From NCBI RefSeq assembly GCF_020687785.1, contig NZ_JAJEWI010000009.1:1-64000 (forward strand): a stretch of DNA of 64,000 nucleotides. The letters are read 5' to 3'. The notes beneath the pieces are model-generated. The model searched no databases, was not told the DNA's origin, and was given only the letters and a program-made list of their open reading frames with translations. This DNA comes from Sphingopyxis yananensis (GTDB taxonomy: Bacteria > Pseudomonadota > Alphaproteobacteria > Sphingomonadales > Sphingomonadaceae). The position numbers and the translations under genes were made by a program. Shown here piece after piece: positions 1 to 8,339 of the stretch. Within the stretch, counting starts at the first letter, position 1, and every line of letters starts with the position of its first letter.

Positions 1-45
1 ACCATCGCATATCGGCGCTTGCAACACCGCAAGATCGCCGCTTAA
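1..45 (+). CDS. IS3-like transposase, C-terminal 14 residues (partial)
   Basis: The frame starting at base 1 reads TIAYRRLQHRKIAA and then stops at 43..45. This basic tail resembles the C-terminus of integrase-core (DDE) transposases of IS3-type elements as I remember them. Only the tail is visible, so the catalytic DDE residues cannot be checked. The gene enters from the left edge of the window and is transcribed toward the adhesin remnant it interrupts. Confidence 0.5.
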   Translation, partial: TIAYRRLQHRKIAA

Positions 46-119
46 TATCAACCACCAGATGAGACCAACGCTCCGTTAATTTAAACCGACATCTGTGCCA
101 AATGTTCTGACGACGGACA
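1..119 (+). mobile_element. Right end of an IS3-family-like insertion sequence
   Basis: The first 45 bases encode the end of a transposase and the following 74 bases look like an IS terminus. The element would finish with ...GACGGACA at 112..119, so its ends read TG...CA as is usual for the IS3 family. Directly after it the reading frame of an Ig-repeat adhesin on the other strand begins in mid-repeat, which places the junction at about base 119/120. The left end and the rest of the transposase lie outside the window, so family assignment rests on the C-terminal residues and end bases only. Confidence 0.6.
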
Positions 120-1394
120 GTCCGTACCATTGAAATCGGGATTGGGCGTATAGGTATAGCTGCCGTCCGGCCGCATCTCTACGCTTCCGTTGGCGGGATC
201 CGTTGTCTTTTCAAAGATCAGCGTGCCGCCGCTGGTCGTGCTATCATTGTCCGCAACCGTGCCATCAACTGGGGTGTCTTCGTCGGTGACATTGCTGTCA
301 TCCTCCGCCTCCAGATCATCCACTGGATTCACAATAATCGTCACCGTCTTGGTCAGCGTTTCACCGCTTGCCGGGTCGGTCACTGTATAGGTAAAGCTGT
401 CAGTTCCGTTAAAATTGGGGTTTGGCGTATAGGTATAGCTGCCGTCCGGCCGCATCACGACGCTTCCGTTCGCGGGATCCGTTGCCTTTTCAAACGTCAA
501 CGTGCCGCCGCTGGTCGTGCTGTCATTGTCCGCAACCGTGCCATCAATTGGGGTGTCTTCGTCGGTTTCGTTGCTGTCATCCTCAGCCACTAAATCGACA
601 ATTGGCGTCACGATGATGGTCAGCGTTGCATCGTCCTGCTTGCTACCATCAGTGATGGTGTAATGGATGGGCGGAACCGTACCATTATAGTTTGGAACTG
701 GCGTAAAGACATAATCGCCATTCGGCTTGATGGTGATGGTACCGACATTGTCGATGGTGATCGTATCGCCCGCCGCAGCATTTTTCCCGTTGACGGAAAA
801 GCTGGTGACGGTCAGCGGATCTTGGTCTGGGTCACTGTCATTGCCCAGAACATTGCCGGTGATCGGGCCGCCATCCTCTTCACCAACAGCCTGATCATTG
901 ACCGCGACGGGGGGCGCATTCTTCTTGCCACCGGATGCAAGCGCAATGGCACCAGCACCGCCCAGCGCGCCCAGCAGCCACGGCCAAGCCGCAAATCCGG
1001 CATCATTCCATTCAATTTCGGTAAAATGAAATTCGGTCCACTCTTCGGGATATTGGCCCCACCACAGGACGCCATTATCATCTTCCAAAATCAAATCATT
1101 GCGAACGACGTCCTCATCAGCCGCGCCTGATTCCGCCTTGCCCGCGCCAGCGGAATCACTATCGCTGACCAATGGTTCGCCATCAGCAGAATAACGGACA
1201 AAGAAGTTTTTAATCAAAACCTCTTCACCATCATTCAATACCAAGACAAGGTCTGCACCTCGGCGTTCATAGCGCGCAACCTTTTCGGGCGATAATTTTA
1301 ACCGAACAACCGACGGCCCATGAATTACAATATCTCCTCCGTTGCTGTCTTGGACGACTTTTCCGTTAACTTTACTAATCGAGGAGAATTTCAT
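81..1394 (-). pseudogene. BapA-like surface adhesin, truncated by an IS
   Basis: Residues 1-75 resemble the BapA prefix-like domain found at the start of large biofilm adhesins. A Trp/Gly-rich hydrophobic stretch (WPWLLGALGGAGAIALASGG) follows near residue 140, and then Asp-rich cadherin/VCBS-type Ig-like repeats of about 93 residues with DNDS and NFNGTDSFTYTVTDP motifs. In the last repeat the sequence changes abruptly after NGTD to CPSSEHLAQMSV and a stop. Those codons are IS DNA (bases below 120). Full-length relatives carry many more repeats and a type I secretion signal at the C-terminus, so this remnant probably cannot be exported or displayed. The start is supported by AGAGG just upstream of the ATG at 1394. 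Confidence 0.75.
129..584 (-). repeat. Tandem Ig-like repeat units, period 279 bp
   Basis: Two near-identical copies (about 129..305 and 408..584, offset 279 bp) encode consecutive 93-residue Ig-like modules of the adhesin remnant. The high DNA identity suggests recent duplication or homogenisation, as is common in such adhesins. The second copy in gene order is the one cut by the insertion sequence. Confidence 0.7.
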
Positions 1395-1705
1395 GGTACC
1401 TCTGCTTAATTTTGCCGGTTAAATTTATACTTCTCCACCCCCTACCCCACTTCAGAGCGCAACTTCAACACATTCCAACGAACAGAGATTATCTTTGGCT
1501 ACACATTCGTCCAATCGCGTATCAACCATACCGTAAAATGCGCAGCGCCATAAAAATGGCACGACAATTTTCACCCAAATTGCCACATGAAATGGACAAG
1601 AGCGTATAAATTTATCGTTATAGATTGGAGGCAGGAAATTTAGCACTGGCCTTGGCATTCACCGCGAAGCGGCATAACGCGTATCATCAATCCAAAGGAG
1701 GCTTT
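1395..1705. other. Intergenic region between adhesin and cytochrome genes
   Basis: This 311-base interval must hold the divergent promoters of the adhesin remnant and the cytochrome gene. It is AT-rich near 1600..1625. I see no RNA gene, convincing ORF or strong hairpin in it. Confidence 0.5.
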
Positions 1706-2092
1706 ATGCGCGCGCAAATCTCATTTTCGACCCTGATGCTACTTCCCGCGCTGGCCATCACCAGCTCCTGCGCTCCATCCAATATCCCAGCCACGCCCAT
1801 CGCTAGCAAGGCTGCACCCAGCGATGCGGCGATGCGCGGACGCGCCTTTGCACAGGCACATTGCGCCAGTTGCCACGCCATTGCGGACGGAACATCCCCT
1901 CATGCGGACGCGCCAGCTTTTGCGGATGTGATCAATCAACCCGATCTCAGCGAAAAAACGCTGAACCCATGGCTTCGCAATTCCCATAATTTTCCGCAAA
2001 TCATGAATTTTGAAATTCAAGCTGACCATATCGACGACCTAGCCGCACATATGCTGACCCTGAAAGACCCCAAGCACAAACCGCGCATATAA
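1706..2092 (+). CDS. Small c-type cytochrome, exported lipoprotein-like
   Basis: This 128-residue protein has a hydrophobic N-terminal export signal ending in TSSC near residue 22, which could act as a lipobox. A single class I haem motif CASCH lies at about residues 53-57, with a candidate distal Met (QIMNF) near 100. The size fits a monohaem periplasmic electron carrier; the redox partner cannot be told from the sequence. The ATG at 1706 is chosen because AAAGGAG lies six bases upstream; an in-frame extension to 1625 lacks such a site. It converges on rodA. Confidence 0.75.
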   Translation: MRAQISFSTLMLLPALAITSSCAPSNIPATPIASKAAPSDAAMRGRAFAQAHCASCHAIADGTSPHADAPAFADVINQPDLSEKTLNPWLRNSHNFPQIMNFEIQADHIDDLAAHMLTLKDPKHKPRI

Positions 2093-2133
2093 GAAACGGC
2101 ATCATCTTGGCGCCCGCCCGGCCAGCCAGCGAT

Positions 2134-3249
2134 TCAAAATCCGTTGAACTGGCCGTTAACACCTTGGCTTTCATGTCGGTGGACCGATAACAAGATACCC
2201 AGCATCAGCAGCACCGTCATGATTGCCGACCCGCCATAGGACATCAGCGGCAGCGGAACACCGACAACAGGCAATAACCCCATCACCATACCGACATTGA
2301 TCGCGACATATAGAAATAGGTTGAACGAAAGCCCATAAGCCACCAACCGCAGGTCAAATCGCGACGCAGATGCCCCGACATTACTGCCCCATCGAATGAC
2401 ATAAGCATAAGCAAGCAACACCAACATAGCGCCCACCATGCCCCATTCTTCAGCCATCGTGGCAAAGATAAAATCCGTATGGGCTTCCGGTAAATAGCTT
2501 AAATTGCTTTGCGAACCATTTAAAAACCCCTTGCCCAACAGCCCCCCAGAACCAATGGCAATTTTCGACTGGGTGATATGATAGCCCTGCCCCAATGGGT
2601 CACGGTCTGGGTCAATAAATGTCAGCACCCGATTTTTCTGATAATCATGCAAACTTGCCCAAGCCAATGGCGCCAAGGCCACGACACCGGCCGCCGCCGC
2701 CAAAAATAGCTTTATCGTTGTTCCGGCCATGAATATGATGACCACGCCGACCGCGATAATCATCACCGCCGTCCCCAAATCCGGCTGCAACAGCACCAGA
2801 CCCGCCGGCGCAAAAATAATCGCTAGCGCCATCCCAATGGTCAGCGGTTTATTGGTCAATGACGGCGGCAGCTTTTTATAAAAACGCGCCAAAGCCAGTA
2901 CCACAGCAATTTTCATCAACTCAGAGGGCTGCAATTTCATTACGCCCAAATCGATCCAACGCTGCGCACCCATGCCCACGCGCCCAAAAAGCTCGACAAT
3001 GATCAGCAATAGAAAAGATAGAGCATAGGCTGGATAAGCAAGGCGCATCCACAAGCTGATCGGCACAAAAGCCACCGCGAACATAAGCCCCGTCAGCACA
3101 AAGATACGCAAGGACTGCTGCCCCGCCCACAACCAAAAATCACCGCCCGCCGCCGAATATAAGGTGGCGACACCACAGGCCTCAATAAAAAATAGGACGA
3201 AAAGCATTTTCCATGGAAGCCATCGCAATCCACTGGGCAAAACAGGCAT
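2134..3249 (-). CDS. rodA: RodA, peptidoglycan glycosyltransferase of the elongasome
   Basis: This 371-residue polytopic membrane protein has about ten hydrophobic segments and SEDS-family signatures, including the SELMK stretch, the LLQPDLGTA stretch and GVPLPLMSYGGSAI near the C-terminus. SEDS proteins polymerise lipid II during lateral wall growth, paired with PBP2 and guided by MreB. Length is normal for RodA and shorter than most FtsW proteins, and the surrounding genes are not a division cluster, which favours RodA over FtsW. PBP2 (mrdA), often the direct neighbour, is not seen within 250 bases upstream; corA comes next instead. Confidence 0.9.
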   Translation of the reverse strand: MPVLPSGLRWLPWKMLFVLFFIEACGVATLYSAAGGDFWLWAGQQSLRIFVLTGLMFAVAFVPISLWMRLAYPAYALSFLLLIIVELFGRVGMGAQRWIDLGVMKLQPSELMKIAVVLALARFYKKLPPSLTNKPLTIGMALAIIFAPAGLVLLQPDLGTAVMIIAVGVVIIFMAGTTIKLFLAAAAGVVALAPLAWASLHDYQKNRVLTFIDPDRDPLGQGYHITQSKIAIGSGGLLGKGFLNGSQSNLSYLPEAHTDFIFATMAEEWGMVGAMLVLLAYAYVIRWGSNVGASASRFDLRLVAYGLSFNLFLYVAINVGMVMGLLPVVGVPLPLMSYGGSAIMTVLLMLGILLSVHRHESQGVNGQFNGF

Positions 3250-3436
3250 TATAAATTACTCGGCGGGCAATCTTTGCAAAAGCAACCTATATGCTGGCCG
3301 ATACTTTATTCAACCGATGGTTTCCTCATTCGCGTTCATCACGCACCACAAAAAGCAATCGCGGAATATTATACTCCCACCAGCCATCACGCAGCATCAC
3401 AAATAAATAGCCAAGCCCGTAAGCTCACAAAGGCGT

Positions 3437-3477
3437 AAAAACTCCGCGCCCCGCGCGTCATTGCCCGCCATTGACGC
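3437..3477 (-). terminator. Candidate terminator of corA
   Basis: Read on the minus strand, a hairpin with nearly complementary 9-base arms (3455..3463 and 3469..3477) is followed by a GC-rich stretch and a run of five T. It lies about 65 bases beyond the corA stop, so it is a plausible factor-independent terminator. One central mismatch and the GC-rich gap before the T run weaken the call. Confidence 0.4.
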
Positions 3478-3540
3478 CTATGTTTCGGATGAAAGCCGCC
3501 ATCCTGGTCAGATTGCATTCGCACTTGCTGGTCGCCGACC

Positions 3541-4512
3541 TCACAACCACCCTTTTCGCTTGAAAAACAGATAAGGCAAAATGGCCGCCAAGACCATGAT
3601 CACAATCGTAACCGGATAGCCCGCAAGCCATTTGAGTTCGGGCATATGTTCAAAATTCATACCATAAATAGAAGCGATCAACGTAGGCGGCAAAAAAACC
3701 ACCGCGGCGACCGATAAGATTTTAATAATCGAGTTTTGCTCGATGCTGATCATCCCCAATGTTGCATCGAGAAGAAAAGTGACTTTCTGTGACAAAAATC
3801 CAGCATGGTCGGTAATCGACCGTATATCGCGGGTGAGGGTCTTAACCCGCACCCGATGACCAGCGGGATCGCCTTTGCCAGATATATGCTGGCTAACAAA
3901 GCCGGACAAACGATCTAGGGTCATCAGGCTGTCTATAATTTTCGACACCAGATCACCTTTTCGGCCAATTGTTTCGAGTGTGACCTGAAGGCTTTTGGCC
4001 TCCACCACTTCATCTGTTCGGTGGCGAAATATCTGCCTTGAAATCTGGTCAATATCGCGGCCCGCCCGTTCTAGTATGTCGGCCATTCGATCAACGATGG
4101 CCTCTAGCAAAGCAATGAAAACGCTTTCCCCCGAATTCAGGCCCATGGCCACTTTAGCGGCACGTTGCGGGAAAGTTTTGAATGCCCGTGGATCGTGATA
4201 ACGCACGGTCAAAAGATGGTGACCAGTCAGAATGAACGATACGGGTTGCATATCCGGTTCGTCATCATCGGAATGAGCAGGCAAAATAGCGGTCATAAAC
4301 ACCGCATCACCTTCTTTGTACAAACGCGAAGAAATCTCGATTTCTGCCATTTCATCCCGCGTCGGCACGCCTATCCCTAGGTCATTTTCCAGTTGCGTTT
4401 CCTCGCCCCTGTTCGGTGCAACAAGGTCAATCCAAATGAGGTCGTTCAGCGCCTGATCCGAATATGGAATTTCGACCAATCGGCCCTCTTGATGTGAATA
4501 ACCTTTGATCAA
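3541..4512 (-). CDS. corA: CorA-family magnesium/cobalt channel
   Basis: This 323-residue protein has a long soluble alpha/beta N-terminal region, an extended helix, and two C-terminal membrane segments. The signature YGMNF sits at the end of the first membrane segment (about residue 284) and MPEL lies in the periplasmic loop. This is the standard architecture of pentameric CorA channels that take up Mg2+ (and Co2+ or Ni2+) across the inner membrane. The last residues are basic (FFKRKGWL), as expected on the cytosolic side. Length and motifs are complete. The upstream region is long and may carry regulation, but no Mg2+ riboswitch is recognised. Confidence 0.9.
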   Translation of the reverse strand: MIKGYSHQEGRLVEIPYSDQALNDLIWIDLVAPNRGEETQLENDLGIGVPTRDEMAEIEISSRLYKEGDAVFMTAILPAHSDDDEPDMQPVSFILTGHHLLTVRYHDPRAFKTFPQRAAKVAMGLNSGESVFIALLEAIVDRMADILERAGRDIDQISRQIFRHRTDEVVEAKSLQVTLETIGRKGDLVSKIIDSLMTLDRLSGFVSQHISGKGDPAGHRVRVKTLTRDIRSITDHAGFLSQKVTFLLDATLGMISIEQNSIIKILSVAAVVFLPPTLIASIYGMNFEHMPELKWLAGYPVTIVIMVLAAILPYLFFKRKGWL

Positions 4513-5202
4513 CTATCCCTCCCGCCTGCTGCGAAGTCCGCTTAGAATAAGCACAGCATAATCCAATGCGGACAAAAACGTGCCTCACGCCATTATGGAA
4601 ACAAAGCAAATTCTAACAGCGTTGTCGCCCATGCAGGCGGGGCAATCCATGGCCTGACGATCGGGTATCGCGATTACTTATTGGTCTCGTTAACAGCCCC
4701 GCGGAAAATCGCCCATCGTCCATCATCTACATTACCGCGCGCCGCTACCAATGCAGACAAGCGAAAGTCAGCCCGTACAGCTGCGCGGTCGCTGTCACGG
4801 CCCAATAAACCAAACATAAAACCAAAAATATATTGCTACAAAAATATCATTGAAAAGAAATTTTAACTCATAAAAAAATAAACAAACTGACCACGAAGAA
4901 CAAATTACCAACAATTTACAATTATTATTTTCAAATCTTGAATTACACCTATCAATAACTATATACAACTCATGTCCATGACCATGTTTCTCAAAATTCG
5001 AAATGCAAAGTTTCTGATGATTTGTGTTTAACCGGACACCTGCCCATTTGGGCGGTGTCCGGAACACAGCATCCGAGTCATGACCCGCAGCTTTAAAAGC
5101 CGCGTACAATCCCATCCTCCGATGCAGGGCAAAATCTGTCGTTCGTGCCCAGTCAGGCTTTCGCCTGCGTGGGCGCTCTTGCTGCGCAAAGGAAATTTGA
5201 AA
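4513..5202. other. Long intergenic region with hairpins and AT-rich core
   Basis: No convincing protein gene is visible. Three things stand out: the phage-like relic at 4708..4804; an AT-rich stretch at about 4830..5030; and a strong hairpin at 5032..5062 (9-bp outer stem CCGGACACC/GGTGTCCGG plus a 4-bp inner stem with an ATTT loop). A second hairpin at 5147..5174 (CAGGC/GCCTG with TTTC loop inside GCCCA/TGGGC) sits directly before the next gene and could be part of its 5' leader. No known RNA family is recognised. Confidence 0.5.
4708..4804 (+). repeat. Diverged copy of the phage gpV-upstream region
   Basis: This host-side stretch aligns by eye along its whole length with 24260..24361 inside the prophage. 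Shared blocks include ATCGTCCATCATCT, TACCAATG, GCGAAAGTCAGCC and GGTCGCTG followed by GGCCCAA. The left arm of the 27-nt palindrome (CATTGGTA) has decayed here to a CATTACC-like sequence while the right arm TACCAATG (4746..4753) is intact. It has no gpV downstream. It may be a relic of a related phage, or a member of a dispersed repeat family. Confidence 0.6.
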
Positions 5203-5508
5203 ATGTCCGCTCAATTTTATTCTGCGTTTCGGAATGACGCGCAAAGATCATTTGATACGGAGCGGCTTCTCGTCCGCTACCCTCGTCTCGATGAACGAGA
5301 ATTGGCGCGCCTGATCGAGAATTTCCTTTCGCTTTCGCCGGTCGACAGGGCCGTGATGGCGGCCGATGCACAACTATCCGATCAGCTGGCGCTGTTTTAT
5401 CATGATCATCGCCGCGCGCTGGAAATGCCGCTCACTCCGCTGCTTCTGTTGCTTATCGTGCCGCTTATTACAGCGAGCGCCGTCCTGCTGTGGCTGTTCG
5501 ATGGATAG
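5203..5508 (+). CDS. Small tail-anchored membrane protein of unknown function
   Basis: This 101-residue protein has a soluble, charged N-terminal part rich in Asp, Glu and Arg (about residues 10-75). A C-terminal hydrophobic segment (about 79-97, LLLLLIVPLITASAVLLWLF) ends in DG, giving tail-anchored topology. I do not recognise a family. The ATG at 5203 is preceded by AAAGGAAA; a longer in-frame start at 5080 lies across a stable hairpin and is less likely. Together with the next gene it forms a pair of small membrane proteins. Confidence 0.6.
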   Translation: MSAQFYSAFRNDAQRSFDTERLLVRYPRLDERELARLIENFLSLSPVDRAVMAADAQLSDQLALFYHDHRRALEMPLTPLLLLLIVPLITASAVLLWLFDG

Positions 5509-5601
5509 CTTGAACCGACAGGCTGCGGCCAATCGCACACGCGCCGCACCCCAGATTTCCCCCTCCCCCTACGGCTAGGGCCGTTTTGAAAGAAAGAAAA
5601 T

Positions 5602-5823
5602 ATGTCTACGCATATCATGAACACCCATCAGCAAGTCAATTCCGCCAACCGCGCGCCAGCACAACGCGCTGCCAAAACCAGCGTGGCCGCGCGCCAGACC
5701 GCATTGTCTGCGGCGCAAGCGGGCTTTTCCATTACCCGCGATGACGTTTCATCACTTGTGACGTTTGTACCGGTGGGCATTTTGGCGCTTCTGACCTTCG
5801 GCCTGCTGCTCAGCCCATTCTAA
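5602..5823 (+). CDS. Small single-span membrane protein
   Basis: This 73-residue protein has an Ala/Gln/Arg-rich, probably cytosolic N-terminus and one C-terminal hydrophobic segment (about residues 52-71, FVPVGILALLTFGLLLSPF). GAAAGAAAG upstream of the ATG is a usable ribosome site. It lies 93 bases after the tail-anchored protein gene and shares its topology, so the two may be co-transcribed. No family is recognised. Confidence 0.55.
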   Translation: MSTHIMNTHQQVNSANRAPAQRAAKTSVAARQTALSAAQAGFSITRDDVSSLVTFVPVGILALLTFGLLLSPF

Positions 5824-6058
5824 TCGCCCATCGCCCATGGCCCATCCGCGCCGAACTGCAAATGGGCTGGCTGTGCAAAGACGTGGATCGCCAGCGCCCA
5901 TCAGTTCGGCTGGAAGGGCACATCAGACCCGTTACCAAAACCACCCGCCCCTGCGTCCGCCACACGCAATGGTGACAAGCGCACATCAGCGTTGGTCCTA
6001 TAAATTTTATTTGGGTATATGAAAGCGGGGGCGTAACTTGTTTTACAACGCCCCCAAC

Positions 6059-6487
6059 TCAGGAAAAAATGTCAATGGAGCCGATAAAGCCACGATTGAG
6101 TTTTTGGCGATAAACCAAGCGCCAACGGCCATCAATCTTGCGCCATTTATCGTGATAGTCACCCAGCGTCGCAAATGTTTGCTCGACCCGTTCACCCAAG
6201 CCCAAGTGCATGTCGCTCACATAGCATTTGCTCTCCGCTTCGTCTCCGTCCGCGTTCACAATCAGATTGCCGAGCAAATGCTGCGTGGTTCCGCACCGGT
6301 CCAAATATGATTTGACGTTCGCCACAAACATTTCCGGACCCTCCAACAGACCGTCGCCCATTTCTGCCTTGATGTCATCGCTCAGATGTTTCTTTACGGC
6401 ATCCCAATCACGATAATCATAGCCCCGCGCTATTTCGATTATGCACATTTCAATTTCGTGCCGAGCAATCACATCATTTATATTCAA
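6059..6487 (-). CDS. SnoaL-like (NTF2 fold) protein
   Basis: The protein has the alternating pattern of the SnoaL-like/NTF2 family: an early helix with EIARGYDYRDWDAVKKHLSDD, and then beta strands ending in GRWRLVYRQ. This fold serves as small isomerases, dehydratases or the beta subunits of ring-hydroxylating dioxygenases, so the substrate cannot be named. A TTG start at 6487 is chosen because AGGAG lies eight bases upstream and the domain begins right after it, giving 142 residues. ATG codons at about 6541 extend the frame but lack a ribosome site. It is the last intact host gene before the prophage. Confidence 0.6.
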   Translation of the reverse strand: MNINDVIARHEIEMCIIEIARGYDYRDWDAVKKHLSDDIKAEMGDGLLEGPEMFVANVKSYLDRCGTTQHLLGNLIVNADGDEAESKCYVSDMHLGLGERVEQTFATLGDYHDKWRKIDGRWRLVYRQKLNRGFIGSIDIFS

Positions 6488-6992
6488 ATTTCTTACTCCT
6501 AAGCCCAGATTATCAACGTTCAATCGACGCGTTTTCTTCATCATTTGGCAGAGAATTAGCCCTTGGGCGCCCCACCGCCAACTCCGAATGCCACGCAATC
6601 CGCAGCCGCGTCAAAGACATGATCGACAATCAGCGATAAAAACACTGGCTGGACATGTACAAAGAGGATGCAACACGCTGGGCGAATTTGTGCCGTCACC
6701 GGATGTCGGCCAATTCGATGCCGATTACTATGAATCGATCAAAGACCTGTCCGTGCAGATGCACGAATATGCTTGTAACAGCGGTTACGCGGCCAAGGGC
6801 AGCCTACAAAGACACCCCGCCGCGCCCTGAAACAGCTCCAGAATGTGGCAAGCGCACTGTCGGTTTATAGCGCGCTGCCCACCGGGAGGCCCTGCAATAT
6901 TCTGCTGTCCATTTGCTGTCCAAAGAGGGCCAAGAGCCAAGTTTACAGCGGACAAAAAGTCAGAGAAAAGTCAGTAAATCCACCGCCTTAGC
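6488..6992. other. Region before attL with a possible decayed gene
   Basis: No intact gene is convincing here. Fragments in different frames on the plus strand (about 6600..6830) read like pieces of one coding sequence: a segment with WLDMYKEDATRWANL, then one with DADYYESIKDLSVQMHEYA in another frame. A frameshifted relic is possible, but no family is recognised. The last bases lead into the tRNA-derived attL. Confidence 0.35.
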
Positions 6993-7041
6993 GATGGTGG
7001 GCGCGACAGGGATTGAACCTGTGACCCCACCCGTGTGAAGG
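6993..7041 (-). repeat. attL: duplicate 3' part of tRNA-Val
   Basis: These 49 bases are identical to 39592..39640, the 3' half of the intact tRNA-Val gene from the encoded CCA through the T arm into the anticodon stem. Identity ends at 7042 (C here, G at 39641). This is the original chromosomal 3' end of the tRNA, displaced by integration. It is not a functional tRNA because the 5' half is missing. Confidence 0.92.
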
Positions 7042-7241
7042 CGGAACCTAAAAATTCATAACAGCATGAATTTATTTCATTTTTCATTAAATTATCTCAA
7101 GAAATGTACTGATTTCGTACACGCTTAAAAGACGGCAGATTCACACACATAATCGGCAGCAATGGGGTGGAATGCGGACTGGCGACTTTTGGAACAATAA
7201 GTTCGTTTACTGCCTGACTGGTTTTGGGTGAAAATGGATGA
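7042..7241. other. Prophage left edge, possible integrase arm region
   Basis: This 200-base AT-rich interval separates attL from the first cargo gene. It has one CGTACA at 7116..7121 and a related TGTACT at 7105..7110. The same hexamer (TGTACG/CGTACA) occurs three times beside attR. These could be arm-type binding sites of the integrase. No gene is seen. Confidence 0.35.
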
Positions 7242-7769
7242 TTAGTTGGTTCGTATCAACCTCTCGATCAAGGCACTTACTCCTGCGTCGATCCCTTCAT
7301 AATAATTGCCTTTTTTGAAGTGCGGAAGCATGTTTTGCTCGATTATCGTTTTGCAGAGAGAGTCGGGCAGTGTTGGTTCTAAGCCGTGACCGACAGCAAT
7401 CCTTATTTTGTGCTCGCTAGGAGCAACGAGCACCACCACACCGTCGTCGAATTCCTTGCGGCCGATCCCCCATGCATTGCCTAAGTCGCGAGTGAAGTCG
7501 GCAACATCTCGTCCGTCCAATGAATTAACTGTAACGACAACCATTTGATGGCTAGTTGATTTTTCTAGCAGGACCAATTTATCGGTGAGCACCGCCTCCT
7601 GCCCAACACTGATGATGTTGGCCGCATCGGTGACGCGACCTGCGAGGGGTATCGCCGCTTCGATTGAGGCTGAAGGCTGCTTCGATTGGTTCAGGTCCAT
7701 CTGCCTTGTGGCTTGTCCGTTCGGAAACGCGACGGTGAGTGCCGTCAGGAGCAGGAGGAGGAACTTCAT
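7242..7769 (-). CDS. TPM-domain (YgcG-like) exported protein
   Basis: The protein starts with a signal peptide (MKFLLLLLTALTVAFPNGQA) and continues as a TPM domain. Characteristic stretches are GRVTDAANIIS, the QMVVVTV strand, FTRDLGNAWGIGRKEFDDGVVVLVAPSEHKIRIAVGHGLE, and a closing IIEQNMLPHFKKGNYYEGIDAGVSALI. TPM domains occur in bacterial YgcG proteins and in thylakoid TLP18.3, where acid phosphatase activity or roles in membrane-complex repair are reported. It lacks the C-terminal membrane or Gly-rich tail of full YgcG. It is not a phage structural gene, so it is probably lysogenic cargo. The start at 7769 is chosen for the signal peptide, giving 175 residues. Confidence 0.75.
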   Translation of the reverse strand: MKFLLLLLTALTVAFPNGQATRQMDLNQSKQPSASIEAAIPLAGRVTDAANIISVGQEAVLTDKLVLLEKSTSHQMVVVTVNSLDGRDVADFTRDLGNAWGIGRKEFDDGVVVLVAPSEHKIRIAVGHGLEPTLPDSLCKTIIEQNMLPHFKKGNYYEGIDAGVSALIERLIRTN

Positions 7770-7913
7770 AGGAGCCGATTTAACGTCTCGGAGAAACGAG
7801 CGCAACGGGCGTTTCCTGTCCGGCAGTTTTGGGGTGGGTTTCAGACGTTCTGCTTTTCGGTTAGTGATGCGGAAAGCCGACATGCCGAGCGCGAAAAGAG
7901 GAAGGATAGGCAA

Positions 7914-8285
7914 TTGGAGTCGAGGAAGGACAAGTTGTCTAAGGGGCGCTCGTATCCCTTAAAACCATCAGAACTTGAAAGTGCAATATTGGAGAGCGGC
8001 TTACAGCTACCAGTCGAATTCACAAGATGGGACAAGTTTGATCCTGTCCTAGAAGCCAATTACTATCCAGATGGCAGTCGGTCAGGTCGGTCAGGCGAAT
8101 TTATCTGGGTTTACTGCAAAGCGGTGGAATCTGCCTCTGCGAAAGCCGTCAACGCACGCCTGTTAAGTGAGGCACTTCCAAGCTTTCTAAAATGGGCAAA
8201 GCATATTGAGGGGCTCGATGCGCGCTCGCCAGTACGCCGAGAAAAGCAGAGCTTCAGCTTTCCGCTTGAAACAACTGACAATTGA
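7914..8285 (+). CDS. Prophage cargo protein of unknown function
   Basis: This protein of about 123 residues begins with a basic, lysine-rich stretch (about 1-20) followed by a mixed alpha/beta region. Notable pieces are LPVEFTRWDKFDPVLEANYYPDG and GEFIWVYCKAVESASAKAVNARLL. No family is recognised. The frame is open further upstream without an ATG; the TTG at 7914 is preceded by GAGGAAGG at good distance, so I place the start there with low certainty. It is divergent from the TPM gene and has codon use unlike the late genes. Confidence 0.5.
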   Translation: MESRKDKLSKGRSYPLKPSELESAILESGLQLPVEFTRWDKFDPVLEANYYPDGSRSGRSGEFIWVYCKAVESASAKAVNARLLSEALPSFLKWAKHIEGLDARSPVRREKQSFSFPLETTDN

Positions 8286-8339
8286 ACGCCCGACTATGGG
8301 TCGTTTTCAGCCCGACAACTTCGGGGTGGAAAGCGGACC

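Noticed and set aside
6995-7041. A second tRNA-Val gene
   Set aside because: Only the 3' part is present and the sequence departs from the tRNA after the anticodon stem. It is the attL copy.
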